Assembly (NCBI RefSeq): GCF_040438645.1 | Contig: NZ_CP159253.1 | Location: forward strand, 3,100,001 to 3,164,000 | Origin: Mesorhizobium sp. WSM2240 | GTDB taxonomy: Bacteria > Pseudomonadota > Alphaproteobacteria > Rhizobiales > Rhizobiaceae | DNA length: 64,000 nucleotides | Direction: 5' to 3' | Shown here: positions 48,570-56,647 of the stretch, one piece after another | Position numbering within the stretch: position 1 is the stretch's first letter | Layout: each line of letters begins with the position of its first letter | Program-made: the position numbers and the translations under genes | The notes under the pieces: model-generated | What the model was told of the DNA's origin: nothing | The model's input: only the letters and a program-made list of their open reading frames with translations | Database searches by the model: none

Positions 48570-48820
48570 AGATCAAGCCCGAACACTACGACCACATGAA
48601 GGCCGAGATCACCAAGATCAGCACGCCTCACAAGCTGGACTGCCACCGGCAGTTCATCGTCAATGAAGGCAAGTCCAAGGATGTCGAGAAACGGCTCCGC
48701 TGGGACATGTCCTATTACGCCGGCCTCTCGGCCTGGATCTCCGACAACATCTACCCGTACGCCAACGATGATCACATCGACACGGCGCTCCGCAACATCA
48801 TGAAGGAACTGACAGCATGA
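48566..48820 (+). CDS. Conserved small phage protein
   Basis: 84 residues, ATGA-coupled at both ends. Helical with HMKAEITKISTPHKLDCHRQ, RLRWDMSYYAGLSAWISD and NIYPYANDDHIDTALRNIM, a pattern recurrent in small phage proteins. Function unknown. Confidence 0.62.
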   Translation: MKIKPEHYDHMKAEITKISTPHKLDCHRQFIVNEGKSKDVEKRLRWDMSYYAGLSAWISDNIYPYANDDHIDTALRNIMKELTA

Positions 48821-49239
48821 ACGTCGATGCCATCAACAACCTCGCCGGCTTCCTCGAAAACATCCCGAGCCGGCACAACCGCGGCTTCAATATGGAGAGC
48901 TACGCCGGGACAGTCGGGGAGTATACGGAAGCGAACGTCGGCTTCCAGTGCAAGAGCACCGCCTGCATCGCCGGCTGGGCCTGCATGATCCTGGGTCAGA
49001 AGGGGCAGGTTCTCAAGAACGCTCGCCGGGAAAGCCAGATCGAGGGCGCCTACGAGGAGGTCGCAGGTAACCTCCTCGGTCTCGGATACAGAATGGCCGA
49101 TGAGCTGTTCGAGCCGATGAACAACTCCTGCACGGCGCTCGAAGTCAACTGGAGCAAGGTCACACCCCGCCAGGCTGCGAAGGTCCTCCGGCACCTGGCC
49201 AAGGCGGGCGAAGTCGACTGGGAGGTGGCGTTCGCATGA
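48817..49239 (+). CDS. ACIAG-domain protein (paralogue of the 40981 N-terminal half)
   Basis: 140 residues, ATGA-coupled. FQCKSTACIAGWACMI matches CGTVACIAGLAVI in the protein at 40981, followed in both by a helical LLGLGYRMADELFEP / WLGLTKEEGYRLFGG segment. The cysteine pair with five residues between could bind metal or form a disulfide. A stand-alone version of the domain. Function unknown. Confidence 0.66.
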   Translation: MNVDAINNLAGFLENIPSRHNRGFNMESYAGTVGEYTEANVGFQCKSTACIAGWACMILGQKGQVLKNARRESQIEGAYEEVAGNLLGLGYRMADELFEPMNNSCTALEVNWSKVTPRQAAKVLRHLAKAGEVDWEVAFA

Positions 49240-49490
49240 CCCCGACCCAAGCTATTCACATCCTCCGTGCCCGCTTGAATGGAGTTTGGGATGACCCCGA
49301 GCTCGAAAAGCTGGGTCCCCTTGGCACCTTGCGACAGGACGTGGAACGCATTCTGTCGATGGTCGATCAGGAGGACGAGCTGGTCAATATCCGATCAGCG
49401 GTGAGGCTTCACGATGACGACCTCAATCGGCGCGAAATCGCGCCAACTGGCGACGACTACAACGCCGTTGTGAGAGAGGTACTGGGATGA
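49236..49490 (+). CDS. Small hypothetical protein
   Basis: 84 residues, ATGA-coupled. Helical and acidic (DDPELEKLGPLGTLRQDVER-like, ILSMVDQEDELVNIRSAVRL). Unknown function. Confidence 0.58.
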   Translation: MTPTQAIHILRARLNGVWDDPELEKLGPLGTLRQDVERILSMVDQEDELVNIRSAVRLHDDDLNRREIAPTGDDYNAVVREVLG

Positions 49491-49744
49491 AGACCCTTCG
49501 CGTCAGCGAGGGCTTCACTCTCGCCAACATCTGCACCGTAGCGGCGACCCGCTTCAGCGAGAACGCGGCGGTCTTTCGCCAGCTGGTCGATCAGAAGCCG
49601 GACACCGGCTTCAGTCTGACCCCCACCGGCGAGGCCGCCCGTCAACTCGCCGAGCAATTCGAGCACCAGGCCGCGGAAGCCACCAAGCTGGCCGAGATCT
49701 TCTCGGACGCTGAACCATTTGAGGTGAAATATGAAAGCGCCTAG
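49487..49744 (+). CDS. Small hypothetical protein
   Basis: 85 residues, ATGA-coupled. VAATRFSENAAVFRQLVDQK and AARQLAEQFEHQAAEATKLA are helices. Unknown function. Confidence 0.58.
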   Translation: MKTLRVSEGFTLANICTVAATRFSENAAVFRQLVDQKPDTGFSLTPTGEAARQLAEQFEHQAAEATKLAEIFSDAEPFEVKYESA

Positions 49745-50132
49745 CGGAAGTCCTATCCTCGGCACAGTCGATATCGTCGCCGCCCGTTGCAACATCCTCT
49801 GGAACGACGAGGGTACCGACTTCGACTTTGAGGGAGGCACCGAAGTCTGGTGGGATGAGCAGCGCACCCAAAAACTCGGTGGCCAAGACGTGTTCATCGA
49901 TGAGGACGGCGAGGAATGGCTCCGATGTGAGCTGATCCCCGACGACGCCGAGCCTACCGACGAGATCAAACCCTGGCATGCTGACCCGGAGCTGCGCCGG
50001 ATCGAGATCGTGAACACGGTCAAGGCCCTGTTCGAGCGCATCACCGGGAAGCGCCTCAAGGAGGCCTTCGACCACCCCGACATCAACAGCGCGATCCACC
50101 TTCTCGGCATAGCAGCGGAGGCATACCAATGA
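49731..50132 (+). CDS. Hypothetical protein
   Basis: 133 residues, starting 14 bases before the previous stop. A beta-rich acidic first half (WNDEGTDFDFEGGTEVWWDE; FIDEDGEEWLRCELIPDD) and a helical end. Unknown function. Confidence 0.58.
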   Translation: MKAPSGSPILGTVDIVAARCNILWNDEGTDFDFEGGTEVWWDEQRTQKLGGQDVFIDEDGEEWLRCELIPDDAEPTDEIKPWHADPELRRIEIVNTVKALFERITGKRLKEAFDHPDINSAIHLLGIAAEAYQ

Positions 50133-50506
50133 CCGGCTTTGACAAATACATCGCCGAGGCGACGGACCCCGCCCTCCGCAAGCGCATCGAGATCGAGAAG
50201 CAGATGGCCGAGGCCCTGGTCGACACCTGTCTCGAACGCGGCTTCGTGATCTCCGTCTACGACGGCGAGGAATGGGCCATCAAGCGCTCCGGCGACAAGG
50301 CCGCAATCATGGCCGAGCTCTTCGCCACGGACGACGACCAGGTCGTCATCCGCCGCAAGGAGGACGGAAGGCACCTCGGCTGGTTCCACCTGGTCTATGG
50401 CAACTGCGGTTACGACGTGGTGTCGGATCACTCCGACAACGAGGTCTGCAACGAGATCTGGGAGAAGGTCCTCCGGCCGCTCTCCGACAAGCTGGAGGCG
50501 GCATGA
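50129..50506 (+). CDS. Conserved small phage protein
   Basis: 125 residues, ATGA-coupled. MAEALVDTCLERGFVISVYD, FATDDDQVVIRRKEDG, then GWFHLVYGNCGYDVVSDHSD: a pattern recurrent in phage accessory genes. Mixed alpha/beta. Function unknown. Confidence 0.65.
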   Translation: MTGFDKYIAEATDPALRKRIEIEKQMAEALVDTCLERGFVISVYDGEEWAIKRSGDKAAIMAELFATDDDQVVIRRKEDGRHLGWFHLVYGNCGYDVVSDHSDNEVCNEIWEKVLRPLSDKLEAA

Positions 50507-50727
50507 AACTCAAGATCGTCCCCAAGGTCAAGCCGAACAGCGATGGGGAGTGGATCGAGGTGCCAACCCGGTACAAGTCCGACCCGAACTGCCGGAGCTG
50601 GGTGAAGACCGAGGAACTCTACGCTGACGCCATCCCTGATGGCTACACCCTCGTCGGCGTCGAGTCCGAGCCTCCCGAATATCCCAAACTCGGGCAGTGC
50701 AATCATGCCAGCGCGTCTTGGCCGTGA
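50503..50727 (+). CDS. Small hypothetical protein
   Basis: 74 residues, ATGA-coupled. Basic beta start (LKIVPKVKPNSDGEWIEVPT) and an aromatic/Pro-rich end. Unknown function. Confidence 0.55.
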   Translation: MKLKIVPKVKPNSDGEWIEVPTRYKSDPNCRSWVKTEELYADAIPDGYTLVGVESEPPEYPKLGQCNHASASWP

Positions 50728-50757
50728 CAACCAGACGCGCGCCCAACGGAGATCACC

Positions 50758-50928
50758 ATGACCGAGCAACAGGAACAGGACCGTAAGGAGGCGCTATCCA
50801 GCGCCTTCGACGCCCTCACCTCCTATCTGACCGACCACTGTCCAGACAACGTCAACTGGGAAGATTTCGACCCCCAGATCGACGCTGTCCGGTTCCACAT
50901 CCAGGAGGAACTGAACGATGAGGCTTGA
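50758..50928 (+). CDS. Small acidic protein
   Basis: 56 residues: MTEQQEQDRKEALSSAFDAL, then CPDNVNWEDFDPQIDAVRFH. Acidic and helical. It overlaps the next gene by 11 bases. Unknown function. Confidence 0.55.
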   Translation: MTEQQEQDRKEALSSAFDALTSYLTDHCPDNVNWEDFDPQIDAVRFHIQEELNDEA

Positions 50929-51571
50929 CCTGATCTACATCGAAGGTGAGCACGACGAGGTCCCCGGCATCGTCCGCGAGCTCGCCCTCGACGAGAAAGA
51001 CGCCAAGCGCCGAACCGAGCACTTGCTCAACACCGGCTCGCATGTCTACCGCCAGGAAATGTCCGTCGAGCTGAAGGACGCCTTCTCCTATCTCGAAGTC
51101 GAGGCCGCGCAGTGCGTCTGGGAGCACATCTGTGAGATCACCGTCTGCGCCGAGGAACCGGACCCTATCTGGCGGGAATACCGTGAGGCCCACGGCTCGG
51201 TCCAGCTCCGGCACGAGAGCATCGCGATCGGCCAATGGGCGCTCAAGGTCTATGACCTCCTGCCCGAATGGTATCGAGAGACTGGCGCCTACGACTGGGA
51301 GATCATCCCCGCGATCGTCAGCGTGTTCACACCGGGCGAGGATTTCCCCGAGCCCGAAGCAGCGACCCGTATCCTACTCAACGCCGAAGACGCCAAGCAG
51401 CACTACCTGCGGGACGCCAATTTCCACCTGAAAAACAAGTACAGCATCGACTTCCTCGAAGGCGGTGGCCTCTCCGAGGAGGAGTTCTTCACCCACTGGT
51501 TCGACCCAGATGTCGACCCGGAGGAACAGGCCAAGCGCTTCGCCGAGAAGTACGACTTGGAGGAAACCTAA
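50918..51571 (+). CDS. Hypothetical acidic protein
   Basis: 217 residues, acidic, mixed alpha/beta (LDLIYIEGEHDEVPGIVREL; ITVCAEEPDPIWREYREAHG; the end FDPDVDPEEQAKRFAEKYDL is strongly acidic). No motif recognised. 1-base overlap with the next gene. Confidence 0.6.
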   Translation: MRLDLIYIEGEHDEVPGIVRELALDEKDAKRRTEHLLNTGSHVYRQEMSVELKDAFSYLEVEAAQCVWEHICEITVCAEEPDPIWREYREAHGSVQLRHESIAIGQWALKVYDLLPEWYRETGAYDWEIIPAIVSVFTPGEDFPEPEAATRILLNAEDAKQHYLRDANFHLKNKYSIDFLEGGGLSEEEFFTHWFDPDVDPEEQAKRFAEKYDLEET

Positions 51572-51771
51572 TGATCGTCGCCAAGATCACCATCAGCGCC
51601 GCCCACGACGTGGCGGACTTTCTCGAACGCATGATCCCGACCAACTGTCCATTGCAGGATGTCGAGGGGTGGGAGGAGGTCCGGGACGCACTCTATGCGA
51701 TCGCAAACGACACCGACGCCATCGTGACCGAGGATGAAGTTCTCGACACGCTCGCTGCAATAATTTTGTGA
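51571..51771 (+). CDS. Small acidic protein
   Basis: 66 residues: a beta start (IVAKITISAAHDVADFLERM) and an acidic helical end (DAIVTEDEVLDTLAAIIL). TAATG junction with the previous gene. Unknown function. Confidence 0.56.
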   Translation: MIVAKITISAAHDVADFLERMIPTNCPLQDVEGWEEVRDALYAIANDTDAIVTEDEVLDTLAAIIL

Positions 51772-51781
51772 GGACAAGAAC

Positions 51782-53752
51782 TTGACCAGCCAATTCCATA
51801 TCTTCGCCAAAGCCGTCGAGGCCCGTTTCCGCGCCATCTCTGGCGGCGAGCTCTATGTGGTCGACGCCGTTGACCTGTTCGACACCTACCTGGCGTCCTT
51901 CCCGGCCGGCAGCAATCCGCTGTTCCGGGAACGCACCGAGCACGACTGCTCGTGCTGCAAGAACTTCATCCGCAACATCGGCAACGTGGTCGCCATCAAG
52001 GACAACACCGTGATGACAGTCTGGGACGTCGCCGATCTCCCGCACCCCTATGACGTCGTCGCCAAGGCCCTCGCCGATACCGTCCGGCAGCTGCCGATCA
52101 AGTCCATCTTCCGCACCAAGGAAGGGAAGTTCGGCGCCGAGCACACCCACGAACTTCGCGATGGAGGCACCCATCGCTGGAGCCACTTCTTCTGCGACGT
52201 CCCCTCGAAGCAGCGCACCAACTCGCCGGAAGAGGCCCGCGGCCGGATCAACACCTCGATCGGCGTCTTCCGCCGTGGGCTCGTCGAGCTGACGGCGGAA
52301 GCCCTCGACACGGTGATCGAGCTGATCGACAGCAATGCAATCTACCGCGGTGCCGAGTTCAAGCCCGCCGTGACGGAGTTCCGCACCCTGCACCAGAACT
52401 ACCAGACGGCGCCGGACAAGGAAGTCTTCATCTGGAACAACATCGGCAGCAGGGCCGCGCTGTTCCGCAACACCGTGATCGGCACCCTGGTCGTGGACCT
52501 GTCAACCGGCGAGGAGCTCGATCGAGCAGTCCGCTCCTTCGAGACCAAGGTCGCGCCGATGAACTACAAGCGGCCGACCGCCCTCATCACCCAGAAGATG
52601 ATTGACGACGGCCTCGCCAAACTGCGCTCGCTCGGCCTGGAGTCGGCGGTGCAACGTCGCTTCGCCAAGCTCTCGGACGTGTCTGTCAACAACGTGCTCT
52701 TCGTCGACAACTCGGTGAAGGGCCAGATGAAGGACGGCCTGGAAGGCCTGCTCGCCGATGCTGTGAAGCCGGCAAAAGTCGATACAGCGCGTGTCACCGA
52801 TATCTCGATGGACGACTTCCTGGAGCAGATCGTGCCCCAGGCCACGTCGATCGACCTCCTGCTGCAGAACAAGCACCTGTCCAACTTCATGAGCATCACA
52901 ACCGGCGACGGCGGGCTGTTCAAGTGGGACAACGGCTTCGCCTGGTCCTACGACGGTGATGCGGCCGACTCGATCAAGCAGCGGGTGAAGCGGGCCGGTG
53001 GCAACGTCGATGCGAACCTTCGCGTCTCGCTCGCCTGGACGAACTACGACGACCTGGATCTCCACGTCATCGAGCCGAACGGCACCCACATCTACTATGG
53101 CAACCGTCTCGGCAAGCTCGACGTGGATATGAACGCCGGGGGCGGCAGCTCCCGCGAGCCGGTCGAGAACATCGTCTGGAACGACCGACTGCAGAATGGC
53201 CGCTACCATGTCTCGGTCAACAACTTCTGCAAGCGCGAGACGATTGACGTCGGCTTCACGCTGGAGGTCGAGTTCCGTGGTGCGATCCAGCAGTTCAGCT
53301 ATGCGAGAGCTGTGGGAGGCCGGGAAACCATCGACTCCCTCGCTCTCATCATCGCCAACGGCGAGCTGGTGGGTATCGAGGTTGGCAAGGGTCTCATCGC
53401 CGGCTCGGCCTCGCAGGACAAGTGGGGCGTCAGCACCGAGACCCTCGTGCCGGTCAACACCCTCATGGCGAGCCCGAACCACTGGGACGGCCAGGGCGTC
53501 GGCAACAAGCACTGGTTCTTCATCCTGAAGGACTGCCTCAACCCCGCTCCGGCCCGCGGGATCTACAACGAGTTCCTCAAGTCGGAGCTCGATCCACACC
53601 GCAAGGTGTTCGAAGTGCTTGGTTCCAAGACCAAGGCTCCGGTCGCCGCCGAACAGTTGTCCGGCGTCGGCTTCTCCTCCACCCGCCAGGATGAGGCAAC
53701 CGTCGTCGTCAAGGGCAACCGCCTCAACAAGGCCTTCAACATCCGCTTCTGA
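51782..53752 (+). CDS. Large phage protein with DUF2135-like beta domain
   Basis: 656 residues with a TTG start preceded by GAGGA. The first about 330 residues are helical, with a HDCSCCKNFIRNIGNVVAI cysteine cluster near residue 57. The middle has LAWTNYDDLDLHVIEPNGTH and IYYGNRLGKLDVDMNAG (about 415-450), a signature of DUF2135/YfaP-like beta-sandwich domains, with the usual metal-binding look of DLDLHV. It is conserved in many phages in one piece next to the small protein that follows. Function unknown; binding of a surface or extracellular ligand is possible. Confidence 0.7.
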   Translation: MTSQFHIFAKAVEARFRAISGGELYVVDAVDLFDTYLASFPAGSNPLFRERTEHDCSCCKNFIRNIGNVVAIKDNTVMTVWDVADLPHPYDVVAKALADTVRQLPIKSIFRTKEGKFGAEHTHELRDGGTHRWSHFFCDVPSKQRTNSPEEARGRINTSIGVFRRGLVELTAEALDTVIELIDSNAIYRGAEFKPAVTEFRTLHQNYQTAPDKEVFIWNNIGSRAALFRNTVIGTLVVDLSTGEELDRAVRSFETKVAPMNYKRPTALITQKMIDDGLAKLRSLGLESAVQRRFAKLSDVSVNNVLFVDNSVKGQMKDGLEGLLADAVKPAKVDTARVTDISMDDFLEQIVPQATSIDLLLQNKHLSNFMSITTGDGGLFKWDNGFAWSYDGDAADSIKQRVKRAGGNVDANLRVSLAWTNYDDLDLHVIEPNGTHIYYGNRLGKLDVDMNAGGGSSREPVENIVWNDRLQNGRYHVSVNNFCKRETIDVGFTLEVEFRGAIQQFSYARAVGGRETIDSLALIIANGELVGIEVGKGLIAGSASQDKWGVSTETLVPVNTLMASPNHWDGQGVGNKHWFFILKDCLNPAPARGIYNEFLKSELDPHRKVFEVLGSKTKAPVAAEQLSGVGFSSTRQDEATVVVKGNRLNKAFNIRF

Positions 53753-53763
53753 AAGGAACACAC

Positions 53764-54162
53764 ATGAACATTTTCGAACTCGCCTCGCGGAAGAAATTCC
53801 GCTTCCCGTCCGCCAAGGGCGACCTGACGGTCGAGCAGCTCTGGGACCTCCCGCTCCTGGGCAATTCCACCAATCTCGACACGGTGGCGCGAGGCATCAA
53901 CACCGAGCTCAAGGGCGTGACGGAGGAGACCTTCGTCGCCGTCAAGCCCGACCCGCGCAAGCCGGACCTCGAAGCCAAGCTGGAGATCGTCAAGCACATC
54001 ATCGCCGTCAAGGTGAAGACGTCCGAGGACGCGAAGTCGGCGGCCGAGCGGGCCGTGAAGCGCAGCAAGCTGATCGACGCCCTGGCTTCGAAGGAAGACC
54101 AGGCGCTGCAGAACATGTCCAAGGAGGACATCCTCAAGCAGCTGGCCGCGCTCGACGGCTGA
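53764..54162 (+). CDS. Conserved partner of the DUF2135-like protein
   Basis: 132 residues beginning MNIFELASRKKFRFPSAKGD, then LTVEQLWDLPLLG and LEIVKHIIAVKVKTSEDAKS. This is a widely conserved phage protein whose gene usually accompanies a large partner or rII genes. Helical, basic C-terminus. AAAGGAA ribosome site 7 bases upstream. Role unknown; a complex with the preceding protein is a reasonable inference. Confidence 0.72.
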   Translation: MNIFELASRKKFRFPSAKGDLTVEQLWDLPLLGNSTNLDTVARGINTELKGVTEETFVAVKPDPRKPDLEAKLEIVKHIIAVKVKTSEDAKSAAERAVKRSKLIDALASKEDQALQNMSKEDILKQLAALDG

Positions 54163-54172
54163 TCCACAACCT

Positions 54173-54194
54173 GGGGCCGGCCAAAACCGGCCCC
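54173..54194 (+). other. GC hairpin between 53764 and 54213 genes
   Basis: GGGGCCGG / CCGGCCCC stem with a 6-base loop and no T tract directly after. It may be a partial terminator or an mRNA processing/stability element. Confidence 0.55.
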
Positions 54195-54212
54195 ACCACT
54201 GGAGAATTTTCG

Positions 54213-54707
54213 ATGAAGATCAAGCTCGTTGATTGGCGGATCGAAGATCCAGCCGCAGCCGAGGAAGACAAGGTGGACCTTCGCCCCTGGGACGTCGAGG
54301 TCAAGACTGACGACACCAGCATCAAAGTCGAGGCCACTTGCCCTGACGGCACCAAGCGCGAGCTCTGGATCGAAGTCAGCGACGGTAGGCTCGTCGCCCA
54401 TGGCTACGACCCGGAGCACGACGAGCCGGTCAACCTCCGCATCAGCAAGACCGGCATCACGATCGACAGCGACCGCCATCAGGTTCCCGCTTATCATATG
54501 ATCGATCTAGTCCAGCGCCTGGCCCGCCTCACCACCCCCGAGGAGGAGTTCGAGGCGATGAAGGACGAGAACGGCGAGGTCTGGGACGACGGCATCCAGC
54601 ATGAGGATGTCGACGAGATGGTCGCCGAAATGAGCAGTGACCGGCTCTGCGACGAGTACGCAGCCTTCGTCGAGTTCATCAAGGAAGCGAAGGAGCTGGT
54701 GAAGTGA
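54213..54707 (+). CDS. Hypothetical acidic protein
   Basis: 164 residues from ATG 54213 (GGAG upstream). A beta-rich acidic N-terminal domain (VEATCPDGTKRELWIEVSDG; LRISKTGITIDSDRHQVPAY) and a helical end (ELIKEAKELVK type). Overlaps the next gene by 4 bases. Unknown function. Confidence 0.6.
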   Translation: MKIKLVDWRIEDPAAAEEDKVDLRPWDVEVKTDDTSIKVEATCPDGTKRELWIEVSDGRLVAHGYDPEHDEPVNLRISKTGITIDSDRHQVPAYHMIDLVQRLARLTTPEEEFEAMKDENGEVWDDGIQHEDVDEMVAEMSSDRLCDEYAAFVEFIKEAKELVK

Positions 54708-55060
54708 TCGTCTACAATGTCGAGCGGGGCTGGTTCCCGATGAAGAACGACGCCGAGGCCTACCGCAAGACCTTGGGCCTGAAGCCGGACGCCAACTTCA
54801 AGCTGGTCATCGAGACCCGCGAGGAGCTGGCGGCTTTCCTGAACGGTCTGATGGGTATCAAGGCACCCGAGCAAGCACCGGCCGGCGCAGTCGTCGAGCC
54901 TGTTGTTGCACCGCCCGAGGTGATAGAACGGAACTTCGTGGAAGTGCCCGACTACGTGCCGATGTTCCTGGCCAAGGCCTACGCCAAGGCCGAGGGGAAG
55001 GAGATCAAATGGGTGGCAAGCGAAGAACAACCTTCACCGACCCCCTCCACATCGAGCTGA
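54704..55060 (+). CDS. Hypothetical protein, GTG start
   Basis: 118 residues from GTG 54704 (GTGA coupling). Helical N-terminus (AEAYRKTLGLKPDANFKLVI), then a Pro/Val-rich linker (APEQAPAGAVVEPVVAPPEV) and a helix with FLAKAYAKAEGKEIKWVAS. Unknown function. Confidence 0.56.
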   Translation: MIVYNVERGWFPMKNDAEAYRKTLGLKPDANFKLVIETREELAAFLNGLMGIKAPEQAPAGAVVEPVVAPPEVIERNFVEVPDYVPMFLAKAYAKAEGKEIKWVASEEQPSPTPSTSS

Positions 55061-55239
55061 TCGCCGAAGGCTATGAACTCGACATCCGCGAGTTCATAGT
55101 CGACGTCGAGAAGACGGTGCGAATGCTGAAAAAGCAGCGCGTCGAGTTCACCCTCCCCTCCGGTATCGTTGGGCAGCGCAGGAAGCTGAAAGAGCTCTGC
55201 GAGCTGCATGGCCTGGAGCCGATCTACGAAACCGATTAG
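55009..55239 (+). CDS. Small hypothetical protein
   Basis: 76 residues from ATG 55009, overlapping the previous gene by 52 bases. Charged helical middle (DIREFIVDVEKTVRMLKKQR) and a C-terminal RRKLKELCELHGLEPIY. Its stop overlaps the convergent minus-strand gene by 4 bases. Unknown function. Confidence 0.56.
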   Translation: MGGKRRTTFTDPLHIELIAEGYELDIREFIVDVEKTVRMLKKQRVEFTLPSGIVGQRRKLKELCELHGLEPIYETD

Positions 55240-55460
55240 TTCGGCTTCGTCCGGGTCCAGCCCCGGATCTTGAACTTCGGCAGCTTGTCGTCCTCGGCGA
55301 CACCCGCCTTCACCATCTTCTCGCGCAGCACCTGGTACTCGCGGATCAGATCGTTCTGGTGCTCGATCGCCTTCGCTTCCTTTGCCTGCATCACCGCCTC
55401 GTGGATTGCCTCGAGCTCATCCATGCTCTTGTCCGTGAAATCAACTGTGGCTTTCGCCAT
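55236..55460 (-). CDS. Small coiled-coil protein on the opposite strand
   Basis: 74 residues from ATG 55460 with GGAGG on the minus strand 5 bases upstream, a consensus site. MDELEAIHEAVMQAKEAKAI is a long charged helix, ending in a basic PKFKIRGWTRTKPN. The second isolated minus-strand gene in the operon, again convergent with its left neighbour. Function unknown; possibly a lysogen-expressed regulator. Confidence 0.68.
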   Translation of the reverse strand: MAKATVDFTDKSMDELEAIHEAVMQAKEAKAIEHQNDLIREYQVLREKMVKAGVAEDDKLPKFKIRGWTRTKPN

Positions 55461-55489
55461 AACAACCTCCATTGATGGGGAGAACACCC

Positions 55490-55699
55490 ATGACTCCAAA
55501 TCCGGAAAAACGCAAGTACGACGTGACGGTTGTCGAGACGAACGTCCATACCTTTACGGTGGAAATTCCGAACGACGTTGCTGAAGAGGACCGCGCCGAG
55601 TTCGTCGAACAGATATTCTGCGACACCCTGCCTGACGATCTCGAGAACCACAACTGGTTCATCCCCGACAGGGAGGTCGAGAATGTCACACCCCAGTGA
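55490..55699 (+). CDS. Small hypothetical protein
   Basis: 69 residues from ATG 55490 (GGGGAGAA upstream). Beta start (KYDVTVVETNVHTFTVEIPN), acidic helix (AEEDRAEFVEQIFCDTLPDD). Divergent from the minus-strand gene, so the 29-bp gap probably carries one control region. Unknown function. Confidence 0.6.
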   Translation: MTPNPEKRKYDVTVVETNVHTFTVEIPNDVAEEDRAEFVEQIFCDTLPDDLENHNWFIPDREVENVTPQ

Positions 55700-56063
55700 C
55701 GTCTACTGGAACACGCACAAGCGTTGTTTCAGCATCCGACCTACCAAGCCCTCCGAGCTGGAGGGCTTCAAATCTTCCCCGAAGGGCCGTGTGTTTTACA
55801 ACACCGGCCCTTTTCTTTTGCTTGACCCAGTATTCCGGGTCAACGAGCGCGGCCGGCAGTGGGTCCTTCGGAACAAGAAGAAGACGGTCCACGCAACAAT
55901 CCGAGGCCTGCCTAGAGTACCAGGGGTTTTCACCATCCCGCCTGGCGCCCGACTGGTCAAATACAACCCATACCAGAACGAGCAGTTCGTGCTGCTCGAC
56001 GGAACGCCGATTTTCAAGGCCAGGACGGCCTATCTCAAAGACAAGGAGGTCTGGATCATATGA
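55683..56063 (+). CDS. Hypothetical basic protein
   Basis: 126 residues from ATG 55683, overlapping the previous gene by 17 bases. Beta-rich and basic (YWNTHKRCFSIRPTKPSELE; GRVFYNTGPFLLLDPVFRVN; VHATIRGLPRVPGVF). ATGA-coupled to the next. Unknown function. Confidence 0.58.
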   Translation: MSHPSDVYWNTHKRCFSIRPTKPSELEGFKSSPKGRVFYNTGPFLLLDPVFRVNERGRQWVLRNKKKTVHATIRGLPRVPGVFTIPPGARLVKYNPYQNEQFVLLDGTPIFKARTAYLKDKEVWII

Positions 56064-56350
56064 CACCGACGCAAAAGGAACTGCTCGTCAAGGGTCTCCT
56101 GTCCGACTGGGCACCCCTTGAGGGCTCCGGCCAATACGCCGCCGCCCGATCTATGAGTGCAAAGGGCTGGATCAACCAACAGTGGTCAGTCAATCGCAAC
56201 ACCATCACTCAAGCGGGCAAGGACGCCCTCGCCCTCAACTCACCCCCGGTCGAAATATTCGACGGCCTCCTGCTCAAGGACGGCCGGCCGATCGCCCGTA
56301 TCCTGCCGGGTCAGCTCCATCTTGTAGAGGAACTCATCAATGCAAATTAA
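56060..56350 (+). CDS. Small hypothetical protein
   Basis: 96 residues, ATGA-coupled: QKELLVKGLLSDWAPLEGSG and GLLLKDGRPIARILPGQLHL. Possibly winged-helix-like at the start, by pattern only. Unknown function. Confidence 0.56.
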   Translation: MTPTQKELLVKGLLSDWAPLEGSGQYAAARSMSAKGWINQQWSVNRNTITQAGKDALALNSPPVEIFDGLLLKDGRPIARILPGQLHLVEELINAN

Positions 56351-56525
56351 GATCTTCGAGCCCGCGACGGATGACATCCTCACGAGGGCCGACACCGACA
56401 ATATGCGACTGCCCTTCGAACACGGCTGGGAGCAGTACCTGGTCACTGACGACGTAGGGCAGATCCTGGGCGTCTACGACAACTTCACCGCCGCTGCCGA
56501 TCACCGAGCACCCCTAGCGGCATGA
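56340..56525 (+). CDS. Small hypothetical protein
   Basis: 61 residues: IKIFEPATDDILTRADTDNM and YLVTDDVGQILGVYDNFTAA. Overlaps the previous gene by 11 bases and is ATGA-coupled to the next. Unknown function. Confidence 0.54.
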   Translation: MQIKIFEPATDDILTRADTDNMRLPFEHGWEQYLVTDDVGQILGVYDNFTAAADHRAPLAA

Positions 56526-56647
56526 TGCTCGCCAAAACCCTTCAACGCGCACTTCGTCACTACCTCTCCAACCCCTCCCTTCCGTCTGACGAAAGGGAGC
56601 GCGCGGTGAGGCTTTACCGTTGGCTCAATTCAAGGAAACAGAAATGA
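56522..56647 (+). CDS. Small basic protein
   Basis: 41 residues, MMLAKTLQRALRHYLSNPSL, very basic and helical. ATGA-coupled at both ends, its stop overlapping the rIIA-like start. Could also act as a coupling leader for that gene. Confidence 0.5.
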   Translation: MMLAKTLQRALRHYLSNPSLPSDERERAVRLYRWLNSRKQK

